Shown here one piece after another: positions 1-9,700 of a DNA stretch of 64,000 nucleotides (within the stretch, counting starts at the first letter, position 1; each line of letters begins with the position of its first letter). Source of the DNA: CAZUHB01 sp964620445. Lineage in GTDB: Bacteria; Planctomycetota; B15-G4; CAYZWU01. The stretch is taken from NCBI GenBank assembly GCA_964620445.1, contig CAZUHB010000031.1, positions 1-64,000 of the forward strand, in the 5' to 3' direction. The translations under genes and the position numbers were made by a program. Under the pieces are notes generated by a model, which saw nothing but the letters and a program-made list of their open reading frames with translations, had not been told where the DNA came from and searched no databases.

Positions 1-48
1 GATCGACTCACCGATCCCCGATCGACTCACCGATCCTTGATCGACTCA
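1..48. repeat. 19-bp tandem repeat at window edge
   Basis: The 10-mer GATCGACTCA recurs at 1, 20 and 39, and the first two units continue with CCGATCC, giving a 19-bp period. The array may begin upstream of the window. It lies just past the 3' end of the minus-strand phosphoesterase gene. No function can be read from it. Confidence 0.7.
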
Positions 49-1740
49 GTCGATGGTGAGCTGGAACTGCTGGTCCGGTTCGAGCAGGTAGCTGTCGTAG
101 AGGGGTGAATAGGTTTTGACCTGGACGGTCCGTCCGTCGGGATGAAACTCGAGGAGCCGCAGGTAAGCCTCCCCGCCCAGGGTGCGCATCTGGAAATTGG
201 CCAGGATCTGGTGACAGGTCTTTCCCTGGTCGTTCTTCGCGGCCATGTAACCTGTTCCGTCGCCGAGCACGTGGCCGTTGAAGCAGAAGGCAAAATCGTG
301 CTTGCGCACGAGTTTGTTCCAGAGCTGGGTCCCGTCGTTCTTCGTTCCCGGCGTCTTGTACTTGTGCGGGTTGTGGTGCTGGGGGTTGGCACTGTCGGTG
401 TGGTCGTAGCGCAGGTCGTTGTTGTTCATGTAGGCGTGGGTGATCAGGATCCCCTTGCGACCCTTGTGCTTCGCCATCACGCTGTTCGCCCACGCCACCG
501 TCTCGTCGCGCGGCGCCCATTCGAGGGCGACGATGATCCAATTCGTCCCGCCCGCTTCGAAGAGGTGGTACGTGTTGTCGAGGCGGCCCTTGTTCATGGC
601 ACCGCCGAAGGTGGGCCAGGTCGAGACCGCCTCGAAGGGGAAGTACTCGTTGAACAGCGTGTCGCGAGTCGAGGCGCTTCCGCCCGGTCCGTAGTCGTGG
701 TTGCCGGGAGCGATGGCATAGGGCACCTTGCCGTCGAGAAGGCTCATGGCGTCGCGCGCATTGCGCCACTCGCGATGGGTGTTGTTATGCACCGTGTCCC
801 CGAGTTGGACAACGTACTCGATCGCGAGCCGATCCCGGTTCTTCACGATCCAGCCGGTTTGGGCGAAGAAGAGCCCTGGATATTTCAGGGAGTAGATCTG
901 CGTGTCGGGGAGAACGGCGAGCGTCCACGATCCGGGCACGTGATCGCGCGCCACCAGGGGTGAGGGGGTCACATCGAGAGGCTCCGTGCTCCCCCGGCGC
1001 ACGTCGATCGCATGGGCGGCGAGGTTTTCGAAAAAGGCCCGTGCAAACTCCCGCCGCTTCCCGGCCAGCGCGGTGTCGCCGCCGTCCCGATCGTCATCGG
1101 CCTTGTCGATCGAGAGCGCCGCAAGGACGATGCGCCCGCGGCCGTGGGCGGCTTCCAAGAGGGCCGGATGCTGCGCGTGATCATCCCCGGCGAGGACCAC
1201 CTCGAATCCGGCTTGATGGGTGAAGGCTTCCCAGATCGTGCGGGTGGAGTCGAAGCTGAGAGTTCGGCGGCTGCCGAAGGTCATCCCAGAGAGCAGCCGG
1301 TTGCGTGGATCGACGGCAAAAGCCGTCTCGAAATCGCGATCGCCCCTCGTTGCCTCGAGGGCGTCGGGGAGGAATGGAGGCCGCCGTTCGAACTGATCGG
1401 CCTGCGTCATCTGAACCAGCAGGCGCCCCTTGCTCACGAAATCCTGGAGGTCCTTCGCATACCGGCGCATGTAGTCGGCGTAGCCGGGGTGTTCGCACGC
1501 GAAGGAACCGATGAAAATCAAGTCCCCGTCGAGTCCTTGCGGAGAACGGTCGAGCGGGAGCGGCTCCACACGAAAGCCCGCCTCCTCGAGCCGGCGGGTC
1601 GCGAGGGCGCTCTTCGTCCACTGGTCGTTCTGCTCGAACACGTGGGCGAACGGTTTCTCTTCCCCTGGCGGCTGGACGAACGCCGAGCCTAACATCGAGG
1701 AAACGAGCATGGGTAGCAGAAAAAGATAAGATGAAAACAT
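46..1740 (-). CDS. Secreted metallophosphoesterase with N-terminal ThuA/GATase-like domain
   Basis: Predicted 564-residue secreted protein. It opens with a hydrophobic signal peptide (about residues 1-22). Residues about 30-250 look like a ThuA/class I glutamine-amidotransferase-like flavodoxin-type domain. From about residue 265 a calcineurin-like phosphoesterase domain carries the metal-binding blocks LPDTQ, QLGDTVHNN, PGNHDYG, ITHAY and NGHVLGDGTGY, so all core metal ligands appear present. The family hydrolyses phosphomono- or diesters; the substrate here is unknown. Start: ATG preceded by AGGAG at a good distance. It is transcribed away from the prenyltransferase-like gene at 1957, so 1741-1956 probably holds two divergent promoters. 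The C-terminal domain call is firm and the N-terminal domain call tentative. Confidence 0.85.
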   Translation of the reverse strand: MFSSYLFLLPMLVSSMLGSAFVQPPGEEKPFAHVFEQNDQWTKSALATRRLEEAGFRVEPLPLDRSPQGLDGDLIFIGSFACEHPGYADYMRRYAKDLQDFVSKGRLLVQMTQADQFERRPPFLPDALEATRGDRDFETAFAVDPRNRLLSGMTFGSRRTLSFDSTRTIWEAFTHQAGFEVVLAGDDHAQHPALLEAAHGRGRIVLAALSIDKADDDRDGGDTALAGKRREFARAFFENLAAHAIDVRRGSTEPLDVTPSPLVARDHVPGSWTLAVLPDTQIYSLKYPGLFFAQTGWIVKNRDRLAIEYVVQLGDTVHNNTHREWRNARDAMSLLDGKVPYAIAPGNHDYGPGGSASTRDTLFNEYFPFEAVSTWPTFGGAMNKGRLDNTYHLFEAGGTNWIIVALEWAPRDETVAWANSVMAKHKGRKGILITHAYMNNNDLRYDHTDSANPQHHNPHKYKTPGTKNDGTQLWNKLVRKHDFAFCFNGHVLGDGTGYMAAKNDQGKTCHQILANFQMRTLGGEAYLRLLEFHPDGRTVQVKTYSPLYDSYLLEPDQQFQLTID

Positions 1741-1956
1741 GGTCGAACGCTCCTCGGTCAGGCGCAGCCCGTTGAAAAATTCATACAGACCGAAAGTATC
1801 TCAGCGGGGTGCGAGGAAAAATCGGGTGATTGAAAATCTCCGAACCAGAAACCTACCCACCCGTTGACCTGAATGCAAGATTGGACAAGCGAAATCAGGC
1901 CGGCCCGGCAGACCGACAGGAACGCCCCGGCCGCCGACCACTCAGGGAGAAATTCG

Positions 1957-3498
1957 ATGAACAGCACAAACCGGGGGGAATCCCTTGCCTTTGCCGACCT
2001 CCTGCGCGACTGGCTGCGCGACGCGCCGTGGTTTGCGGCGAGTGTGATCGTTCACGCGCTGATCGCCCTCGTCCTCGCCAACATGGAGTGGCGTGTCCTG
2101 GAGTCGAGCGAGGTCTTTGTCTGCGAGATCACGCCGAGAGAAGAGAGGGTCGAGCCGCTGCGCGCGGAGGAAGATGAAAAAGACAAGGAGCGCGAATTCG
2201 ACGAGGCGGAACCGGTGTACGCGGAACCGCTGGTCAACGAATTCACCGATCCTCCCGAACCCTACGAGGAAGAGTACTCCCACGACCTCCCGATCTCGCC
2301 TGAACCGGAAAGAATCGAGGGCGGTTTCATGATCTGCGGGCAGGGTGATGGCCGTACCGGCTTTGCCCTTCGGCGCGCCGAAGGCGCGGCCGTCCGCGGC
2401 GGCGGTCCGCCCGTCGAACGCGCGGTGAGCGCCGGGCTCGACTGGCTCGCCCGGCACCAGCATCCCGAGGGATTCTGGGATTGCGACGGCTTCGACGCGC
2501 AATGCGGTCTCGGGTGCGCCGGGCAGGGGCAGCCGCTCAACGACGTGGGGGTCACCGGGCTCGCGCTGCTCGCCTTTCTCGGCCAGGGAAACACGACCTC
2601 CGCCGGAGACTACCGCAAGGAAGTGAAGAGGGGCGTGCGATTCCTGTGCGACGTTCAGGATCCCCACGACGGGTGTCTCACCCCGCGGGAGGGGATGCAC
2701 TGGATGTACAACCACGCGCTCGGCGCCCTGGCGCTTACCGAGGCCTACGGTCTGTCGCGCTGGCCACCGCTGAAGAAGCCGGCGCAAAGGGCGGTCGAAT
2801 TCGTGCTCGAAAGCCGCATTCCGGGAAGGGCCTGGCGGTACAACAACGGCACGATCGATCCGGCGGAACAAAACGACCTGTCGGTCACGGGATGGATGAT
2901 CATGTGTCTGGCATCGGCACGCGACTGCTCCCTGTGCGACTTCTCCGAGAGATCCGAGGCGCGGCGCGCCATGGCCGAGGCGCTCGTCTACATCGACGAC
3001 ATGACCGATAGCGCCACGGGTCGCACCGGGTACAAGGAGAGAGGGCAGGGCTCGTCGCGCGAAGCGGGCGACGAGGAGTTCTGGCCTTTTGCCGAGACGG
3101 AGGCGATGACAGCCGTGGCAATGCTCGGTCGCGTCTTCGCGGGCCACGCCATGGGCGACATCGAGTCGCAACAGGGAGCTCTCGAGGCGGGCGCCGCCCT
3201 GCTGCGCAAAAAGCTGCCTCGCTGGGACGAGGAAGCGGGTTCGATCGATTATTACTACTGGTACTACGGGTCCTATGCCATGTTCCAGATGGCGGGCAAC
3301 GACTGGCGCACATGGAAGAGAGCGATGGAAAAGTCTATCGTCGAGAACCAACGCCGCACCGGATGCATGGCCGGTTCGTGGGATCCTGACAAGGATCCCT
3401 GGGGCGATAACGGCGGAAGGGTCTATTCCACGGCGCTGCTCACGCTCTGCCTCGAGGTTTTCTACCGCTACGAACTCCTCGTGGGAGCGCGGTTCTAG
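1957..3498 (+). CDS. Membrane-anchored prenyltransferase/squalene-oxidase-repeat protein
   Basis: Predicted 513-residue protein. One transmembrane segment near residues 15-35 is followed by a very acidic, proline-rich linker (about 45-125). An alpha/alpha-barrel repeat domain of the prenyltransferase/squalene-cyclase type follows, with blocks such as DWLARHQHPEGFWD, NDVGVTGLALLAF and DNGGRVYSTALL. No DxDD catalytic motif of squalene-hopene cyclases is visible, so cyclase activity is not indicated. Such proteins are common and uncharacterised in planctomycetes. The ATG at 1957 is chosen over an upstream in-frame ATG at 1873 because GGGAGA ends 6 bases before it and the membrane segment then sits at the N-terminus. 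The next gene is a close paralogue, suggesting tandem duplication. Confidence 0.8.
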   Translation: MNSTNRGESLAFADLLRDWLRDAPWFAASVIVHALIALVLANMEWRVLESSEVFVCEITPREERVEPLRAEEDEKDKEREFDEAEPVYAEPLVNEFTDPPEPYEEEYSHDLPISPEPERIEGGFMICGQGDGRTGFALRRAEGAAVRGGGPPVERAVSAGLDWLARHQHPEGFWDCDGFDAQCGLGCAGQGQPLNDVGVTGLALLAFLGQGNTTSAGDYRKEVKRGVRFLCDVQDPHDGCLTPREGMHWMYNHALGALALTEAYGLSRWPPLKKPAQRAVEFVLESRIPGRAWRYNNGTIDPAEQNDLSVTGWMIMCLASARDCSLCDFSERSEARRAMAEALVYIDDMTDSATGRTGYKERGQGSSREAGDEEFWPFAETEAMTAVAMLGRVFAGHAMGDIESQQGALEAGAALLRKKLPRWDEEAGSIDYYYWYYGSYAMFQMAGNDWRTWKRAMEKSIVENQRRTGCMAGSWDPDKDPWGDNGGRVYSTALLTLCLEVFYRYELLVGARF

Positions 3499-3673
3499 GA
3501 AAGCGAACTCGCGCGCGCCGAACCGGCCGAGACTTCTGTCCAAGCCGTTTTCTCGGCGGCCTGGGGGGAGATCTTCCCTTCTCCCACGATCTTCGCACGA
3601 CGCCATATTGCGCCGCGGGCTGATTCGGGCGTATACTTGACGCGGAGAATGTTTTTTCGTCAGTGAGGGCGTG

Positions 3674-4819
3674 ATGGTGATCAGCCGATTTATCCTCGTT
3701 GTTCTTCTCCTGTCCAGTTCCGGGATCGCACAGGAAGGAACTCATCCCGGAGGACGGGAGGAGCTTGATGGACTCGCCGCGCAGGAGGCGGTGAGTGCGG
3801 CGCTCGACTGGCTTGCGCGCCACCAGAATCCCGACGGTTTCTGGGACGCCGATGGATTTCGAACGGAGTGCGATCCCGAATCGCGCTGCGTGGGACGGGG
3901 CAAGCCGCTCAACGATGTGGGTGTGACCGGACTCGCCCTTCTGGCATTCATGAACGCGGGGAACACGATCAACCAGGGCCAGTACAAGGAGGCGGTTCGA
4001 AGTGGGGCGGAGTTCTTGCGCGACGTGCAAGATCCGAGCAACGGCTGCCTCGTACCGCAGGAAGGCATTCACTTCATGTACAACCACGCCGTGGGCACCT
4101 TGGCCCTGATCGAAGCCCACGGCCTCTCGCGGGAGCCCGGACTCGGACGCCACGCGCAGAGGGCGGTCGATTTCATTCACGGGACAAAGAATCCGGGCAA
4201 AGCCTGGCGCTACAACGATGGAACAGTCAGCACAATCGAAGCGAACGACATGTCGGTCACGGGGTGGATGGTTCTCTGTCTCGTTTCAGCCAGAAAGTTC
4301 AATCTCGAGACCCACGATCAGGACCTGGAGGACGCGCTGGACTACATCGACTCCCTCACCGATCCCGGCACGGGGCGGACGGGCTACATGGAGCAGGGAA
4401 CCTATTCGGCCAGGGAACCGGGTGAGGAGAACATCTGGGCCTACGACGAAACCGAGTCGATGACCGCTCTCGCCATGCTCTGCCGCGTTCTGATCTCGAG
4501 AGAACTGGAGAGCGCACCATCCCAGGCGGCCGCGCTCGCGTCCGGGGCCGAACTGCTCCGCCGGAAACCGCCCCTGTGGGACAGGCGGCGGGGATCGATC
4601 GATTACTACTACTGGTATTTCGGAACGCACGCCATGGCCCAGTTTGAAGACCGCTCATGGACGCTCTGGCGCGCGAAGATGTTCGATGCGATCGTGAAAA
4701 ACCAGGCAGAAGAAGGGTGTGCCCGAGGCTCCTGGCCTCCCGAGAAAGATCCCTGGGGCGATAACGGCGGACGGGTCTACTCCACGGCGCTGCTCGCCCT
4801 CTGCCTCCAAGTCTATTGA
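3674..4819 (+). CDS. Secreted prenyltransferase/squalene-oxidase-repeat protein (paralogue)
   Basis: Predicted 381-residue secreted protein: an N-terminal signal peptide (about residues 1-18) then the same alpha/alpha repeat domain as its upstream neighbour. Long stretches are nearly identical in pattern (DWLARHQNPDGFWDADGF, NDVGVTGLALLAF, YYYWYFGTHAM, DNGGRVYSTALLALCL). It lacks the acidic linker and replaces the membrane anchor with a cleavable signal. No DxDD motif is seen. The start could be the GTG at 3671 or the ATG at 3674; the ATG is preferred, with GAGGG just upstream. The 175-base gap to the first copy suggests it may have its own promoter. Function unknown. Confidence 0.8.
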   Translation: MVISRFILVVLLLSSSGIAQEGTHPGGREELDGLAAQEAVSAALDWLARHQNPDGFWDADGFRTECDPESRCVGRGKPLNDVGVTGLALLAFMNAGNTINQGQYKEAVRSGAEFLRDVQDPSNGCLVPQEGIHFMYNHAVGTLALIEAHGLSREPGLGRHAQRAVDFIHGTKNPGKAWRYNDGTVSTIEANDMSVTGWMVLCLVSARKFNLETHDQDLEDALDYIDSLTDPGTGRTGYMEQGTYSAREPGEENIWAYDETESMTALAMLCRVLISRELESAPSQAAALASGAELLRRKPPLWDRRRGSIDYYYWYFGTHAMAQFEDRSWTLWRAKMFDAIVKNQAEEGCARGSWPPEKDPWGDNGGRVYSTALLALCLQVY

Positions 4820-4830
4820 AATCAACCCCT

Positions 4831-4864
4831 TAAAAAAAAGCCCGCCGGCTTTGTACCGGCGGGC
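4831..4864 (-). terminator. Rho-independent terminator oriented on the minus strand
   Basis: Nine-base perfect inverted repeat GCCCGCCGG (4840-4848) / CCGGCGGGC (4856-4864) with a 7-base loop, preceded on the plus strand by eight A residues. Read on the minus strand this is a GC-rich stem followed directly by a run of T, a textbook terminator. No recognised minus-strand gene lies upstream of it (4865-5201). Confidence 0.75.
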
Positions 4865-5201
4865 TCCTCTACAAAAACAAAGGCGGTATGAACTCTCGTC
4901 TCCTCAATTCGATTGTATCGTCCCTGAGTCCACCCGAGCGCCTGGCATCTCCAACAAGTTGATCTCGAAAGTCCGTGCTCTCCCGGTCTGCAAATCCGAT
5001 CAAGAGCCATATCTGTTGAAGCGTTCAGGAGGTTTTTTTTACCTCATAAAATAATTTTTCTTTCACCTGGCTTCGTGAAGAATCCCGCGAAGGGCGCAAT
5101 TTGGTGAATCTGGAACTTATTCTCTTGCAATGGAATAGGGCAAAGATGAAAAATACTTTTTTAGCCCGGTAAAATACCTCTCGATTGGAATTCTCCACAT
5201 T
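4865..5201. other. Gene-free region upstream of a sigma factor gene
   Basis: About 340 bases with no convincing protein gene. It becomes AT-rich from about 5025. A GGAACTT motif, like an ECF -35 element, occurs at 5112-5118 without a clear matching -10. A GAGG/CCTC pair flanking a T-run lies near 5030-5045. A 62-codon minus-strand reading frame (4822-5010) runs through the terminator stem and is not believed. A minus-strand small RNA ending at the terminator is possible. Confidence 0.4.
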
Positions 5202-5825
5202 ATGAAGGGGCAGCACAAGTTGGCCTCTCGGGGTACGAAATACAGGGATCTTGGCGACGAGATCCTTATTGAGCTCTGGAACCGTTCAGGGGACATAAAC
5301 GCTCGCGATATACTCTTGCTGCGAAAGTGGAGAGGAGGGCACGCGGAGTCCGGTGTGGAGCTACTCGAAAGTCAGGAAAACCTACTTTATCGAATTTGCT
5401 TGATGTACGGCGTCAGGGCGGAGAACGATATCGAGGATGTCTTCAATGATGTGGTTGTTGATCTGATGGAGAACCTGGACACACTTCCCGAACGGATCGA
5501 GAAGAGCTTTACCGGTTATTTCTATTGGCGGACGAGAAAGGCCATTCAGAAAAGAAGAAAAAAGTCTCCGGTCGTGATCCCGACACCCGATTCGGTTTCC
5601 GACGACGACGACATCGCCCGGATCGAAGATTGGGAGGTGATCGAGAAATGCTGGCGCACTCTGACCGAAACGCAGCAACTCATATTCGAGCTGCGTTACA
5701 TCCAGGAGATGAGCCTCGACGAGATCGCCTCGACAACGGAGAGCACGGCCAATGCCGTGGGCCAAAACATCTTTAGACTCAGCAGGAGAATGAGGGACTG
5801 CCTCGGAAACCTGCTCGAACGATAG
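5202..5825 (+). CDS. ECF-type RNA polymerase sigma factor
   Basis: Predicted 207-residue sigma-70 family protein. Region 2 lies around residues 60-115 (ENLLYRICLMYG, DIEDVFNDVVVDLMENL, YFYWRTRKAIQKRRKK). Region 4 lies around 145-205, with the helix-turn-helix MSLDEIASTTESTANAVGQN. The spacing of two regions without regions 1 and 3 is typical of extracytoplasmic-function sigma factors. The stop is 22 bases before an anti-sigma-like membrane protein gene, so the two are likely co-transcribed and form a sensing pair. The start is an ATG without an obvious Shine-Dalgarno sequence. Target promoters are unknown; the CHAT gene facing this pair is an attractive candidate. Confidence 0.9.
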   Translation: MKGQHKLASRGTKYRDLGDEILIELWNRSGDINARDILLLRKWRGGHAESGVELLESQENLLYRICLMYGVRAENDIEDVFNDVVVDLMENLDTLPERIEKSFTGYFYWRTRKAIQKRRKKSPVVIPTPDSVSDDDDIARIEDWEVIEKCWRTLTETQQLIFELRYIQEMSLDEIASTTESTANAVGQNIFRLSRRMRDCLGNLLER

Positions 5826-5847
5826 TGATCCTTTTGGAACGGATTTC

Positions 5848-6699
5848 GTGAACGATCATATCGCACCGGAACTGGTGATTGCCTGGGTGGACGGACACCT
5901 CGAGGGCGAAGCTGCCGAGAAGGTTCGGCTTCACCTCGAGACCTGCCCGGAGTGCCGCCAGGCGGCGGAAGCAGTTCGCGAGCTTTCGGAAGCGGTACAG
6001 GCGGCGGTTCCTTCCCGAGGTCGATTTCCCAGCGCTACGATCCCTCCCGCGCTCGAAAAAAAGCTGACCCAATCGGCGCGGAAACATTGCGCCGACCGGG
6101 ACCGGCAAGAAGCGCCGATCAGGGACCGATCGGGAACGCGCCGGAAACGATCACTGAGACCGCTCGTGTGGCCGCTCGTTGCGGTCGCGGCCGGGATCGT
6201 GATCATATTGACGGTTCTTTTCGTTCCAGGCGAGAATCGGCTCTCTCTCGACATCACGCTTCGCGATCCTGCTCTATACGATCAGGACACATACCGCGGA
6301 ATGCACGCCACACAGTACTACCTCGATATCGTTCTTCCGGGGAAAGGTTTCTTCTACATCCTCGACCTCGACGGGACGGGCGAACTCTCCTGCATCTTCC
6401 CTTTTGTCGATGACTCGGGAACCGATGATTTCGGTCTTGTCGGGCCGTTCGGCCAGGCGGACACGATCCGCGTGCCGCCCGCGGACAGCTACGAGGGTTA
6501 CGAGCTGAAGGACGACCGTCTCTTTGTTCTGTTCACCGATTCGAGGCTTTCCGAGCAATCGCTGCGCGATCTCCTGAAGGAGATCGAAAAGGACGTGCTC
6601 GACGATCGGGAATCGATCGACACGCAAGCCGAGCGCGTTCTCGAATGGCTGACGAAACGCTACCCCGAAACACTCCTGAGGCGCCACGGATCGGAGTGA
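5848..6699 (+). CDS. Transmembrane anti-sigma factor with zinc finger and DUF4384-like domain
   Basis: Predicted 283-residue inner-membrane protein. The N-terminus (1-60) is a zf-HC2 anti-sigma domain with the HLETCPECRQ (H-x3-C-x2-C) zinc motif. One transmembrane helix (about residues 108-130, WPLVAVAAGIVIILTVLFV) leads to an extracytoplasmic domain of about 150 residues resembling DUF4384 (FFYILDLDGTGELSCIFPF). By family knowledge, the cytoplasmic zinc domain would hold the upstream sigma factor inactive until the outer domain senses a signal. The start is GTG at 5848; no ATG is available before the conserved domain. Its end is 25 bases from the end of the convergent CHAT gene. Confidence 0.85.
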   Translation: MNDHIAPELVIAWVDGHLEGEAAEKVRLHLETCPECRQAAEAVRELSEAVQAAVPSRGRFPSATIPPALEKKLTQSARKHCADRDRQEAPIRDRSGTRRKRSLRPLVWPLVAVAAGIVIILTVLFVPGENRLSLDITLRDPALYDQDTYRGMHATQYYLDIVLPGKGFFYILDLDGTGELSCIFPFVDDSGTDDFGLVGPFGQADTIRVPPADSYEGYELKDDRLFVLFTDSRLSEQSLRDLLKEIEKDVLDDRESIDTQAERVLEWLTKRYPETLLRRHGSE

Positions 6700-6724
6700 A
6701 CCGCCTTCGGCCTTCCCCGTGGGA

Positions 6725-9700
6725 TCAGTCCTCTCGACCCCAGAAGACAAACGCTCCCCAGTAGAATGGATGGGTGTAATCGTCCGGGCGCGGCTCGAGC
6801 TTACGCGGCTTGGGCGGACCGCGGTTGACACCCGGTTTTTCAGGAACGATCTTCCCGTTCGCCATATCGAGCTTAACCTGCCTCAACGCTTCAGCCGGAC
6901 CGAGTCCGTCCTTCCAGAGCTTGCGATAGAAATGTGTGAAGAAGAGCCGCGTTGCCTCGTCGTCGACCTTCCAGAGAGAGGTGATCGATCCCCGCGCGCC
7001 GGCCACGCCGAGGGCGCGCTGCATCGACATGATGCCGCGGCCCGCGCGTACGAGACCGACGTTCGAATCGCAAGCCGAGAGGGTGACCAGCCTGCACCTG
7101 GAGAGATCGAGTCCCTGCATCTCTTCGGCGGTAACGATACCTCTCGCGCCTCCGTTCCTGGTCTTGAGACCGCTCCCGGCAAGCAACAATCCGGCGAGCA
7201 GCGACGGCGCGAGCCCCTCGACCCTTTCGCGCCTCGTCAGGAACAGCCTCTCGCTCTGCCCGGGAAGGTCGCCGGATATCGATCTGACACTGTCGGGGGC
7301 AAAGTAACCGTGGGTGGCGATATGCAGGTAGGTGGCGATGTGCGCGATATCGAAGAGCGACGCCTTGGATGCCGCCGCTCCTTGCACCAGGATCGCTTCA
7401 TTGCCCGTTATCCCGTCGAACAGCCGGGTGATCACCCTTGTTTCCTCGGCCGTTCCCGGAAGCGCTGCCACGCCCTCGCTCTCGATTCGCGGCACGATAC
7501 GCATGTCGAAATCGAAATCTGCTTCCCCATCCTCTCCGGATCCGCCTCCGGTCCCGGACACGTCGATCTTGGTCGGAGCTTTGTCGTAGGCCACGTCGCC
7601 AAAGGCGACGAGGCGCTCCTTTCGAGCGCCTTGCCGCTGGGGAAAAGCCAGAAGGGAAAGAGAGTTCACGTATGAGACCGTGTACGCATCAGCCACGATT
7701 CCGGCTTCAAGGGGCAACAGGTCGAGAGGCACCGTGGCAAGGAACGCGCCTGGTGAAATCACGATTGCATTCACGTCTTCGAGAGAACCCCGGAGGGGAT
7801 CCCACACCATCTTTCTCAGCCGAGTACCCTCATCGCGCGTTTTGCGCCCATCCCTTTCCGACGAAGGTTTTGTGGAGAGGGCCTCGCGCCACTCCTCAAC
7901 GGCTTCTTCGATCGAGGCGGCATCGCCAAGATCGATCCGGCTGATCGGCTTCCGTTTCTTGACGACGAAGGCGATGTAGGTCGGTTCTCCCTCCTCCAGA
8001 ACGACACTCCCGACGCGCATGTCGGGCGTCCTGCGGCCATAACGAAGGAACGAAATCCCGGCACATCCCTCCGGCAGCGCTGCTTCGATGTCGTCGGCCG
8101 AACAGTCCGTCCTGACCGTCGCGGCTCCCGGTGTGCGGGCTAAAGCTTCTGAAAATGCGCTCTCCGCGATATCGCGCTCCCTGATCGCATCCTCGATATC
8201 TCCCCCATCGGCCCGGGCCACGTTGCTAGTAGCCCTGTCATATGCGCGCCGCAGCGCGGCCGACTCCTCGCCGCCGCTGCGAGCGACAGCGTGCCGAATC
8301 TGCGCCGCCGTGCGTCCCGCCGTCCGGCAGAGCTCCACGGCCTCGAAACACTCGCGATCATAAGTATGGGTCTGGCCGCAAAGCGAAAGAAAAAGATCGA
8401 GAGTATATCCGTAGGCAACCGTGGTCTCCTCGACCTCGCGTGCCGCACCGAATCGCATCTGTCTCGAGATGAACGCCTCGCAATGTTTCATCGCCCTGCG
8501 AATGGTCTTCGTCGCCCCGCGCAGATCGCCCGATGCGGCCAGCATCTGGGCAAAATTTGCCCGGCCCCAGCAGAGGTCGTAGTGACTCGAAGAGTGTGTC
8601 TCCTCGAAGGAGGCGATGATCTCTTCCAGAATGGATCTCGCCTCGAGCGTTTCGCCGAGATGATAGGCGCAGAGCGCGATATTCGCACGGGTGCAATACT
8701 CGTAGCGGGTCTTGTTCCCCCACTTGCGCCGATGGATCTCGGAAAGCCTTTGCCAGATATCGCGCGCCTCCTCGTAGTTGCCCAGGGAGAAGAAGACCTT
8801 GGCGAGAATAGCCGTGGCGTTTCGGACCAGTTCGTTGTTTTCGAGCAACCGGGAGCCCGAAATCGCCAGAGAGTTTTCGGCGAGTTCGCGGGCGCCATCC
8901 ATATCGCCGCTCTCGAGCAGTATCCAGGCGAGATTGATCCGTGCCCGCTGCACCTCGTAACTCGCATCGGAGAAATCCGCGACAAGATCCCTGACGACCT
9001 TCTCCTGGAGCATGCGCGCCCCATGCAGATCACCCATGTCGCTCAAAATCTGAGCGAGGGTCTGCCTGCAGCTCTGAAGGCCCAAGTGTCGGCGGCAGAA
9101 AATCTCTTCCATCACGGCAAGAGCTTTCTCCGCGCATTTCTTGGCCTGCAGGAATTCGCCGAGACAATAGAGCACCGACGCATGATGCACCCTCGCCATT
9201 TGCAGCAGCGGGTTCTCTGGTGACACTCTTTGCTCCAGAACGGAAAGTGCCGTCTCGATCGCTTCCCGCGCGCTATGGAAATCGCCGAGAGCCCAAAAGG
9301 TGCTGAAGAGGTTTATTCGAAGCTGCGCGTCCTTGATGGGTTTGTTCTTCAATATGTGCGCGAACTCCTCCATGAGCCTCTCTTGAATCGATAAAGCTTC
9401 CTGTGCCCGGTCGACCTTGGTCAAGGCGATGGCGTAATTGCACCGCGCCCTGAGAAGATCGTTCTCGCTGCCTCGATTTGTGTGCTCCGTGATCTTCCAG
9501 GCCAGTTCCGCCTGTTCCAGGCAGCCCTCGAAATCCCCGGACATCAGCAGGGCGTAAGCCAGCTCCTGACGATAATGGAGAAGCCGCCAGTCGCTCGGCT
9601 TGCAGACCGATTCGACGCAATCGACCACGCGCCACATCAACTCCCGGAACGCGACAGGATCGTTTCTGCCGACCGGCAGGGTTGCTAGATTGCTCAAAAA

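Noticed and set aside
1957..4819. Squalene-hopene cyclase activity for the two prenyltransferase-fold proteins
   Set aside because: The DxDD catalytic motif and regular QW motifs are not visible and the proteins are exported.
4822..5010. 62-codon minus-strand frame ending in the terminator
   Set aside because: It reads through the terminator stem, has no Shine-Dalgarno sequence and no recognisable similarity; a small RNA is more likely than a protein.
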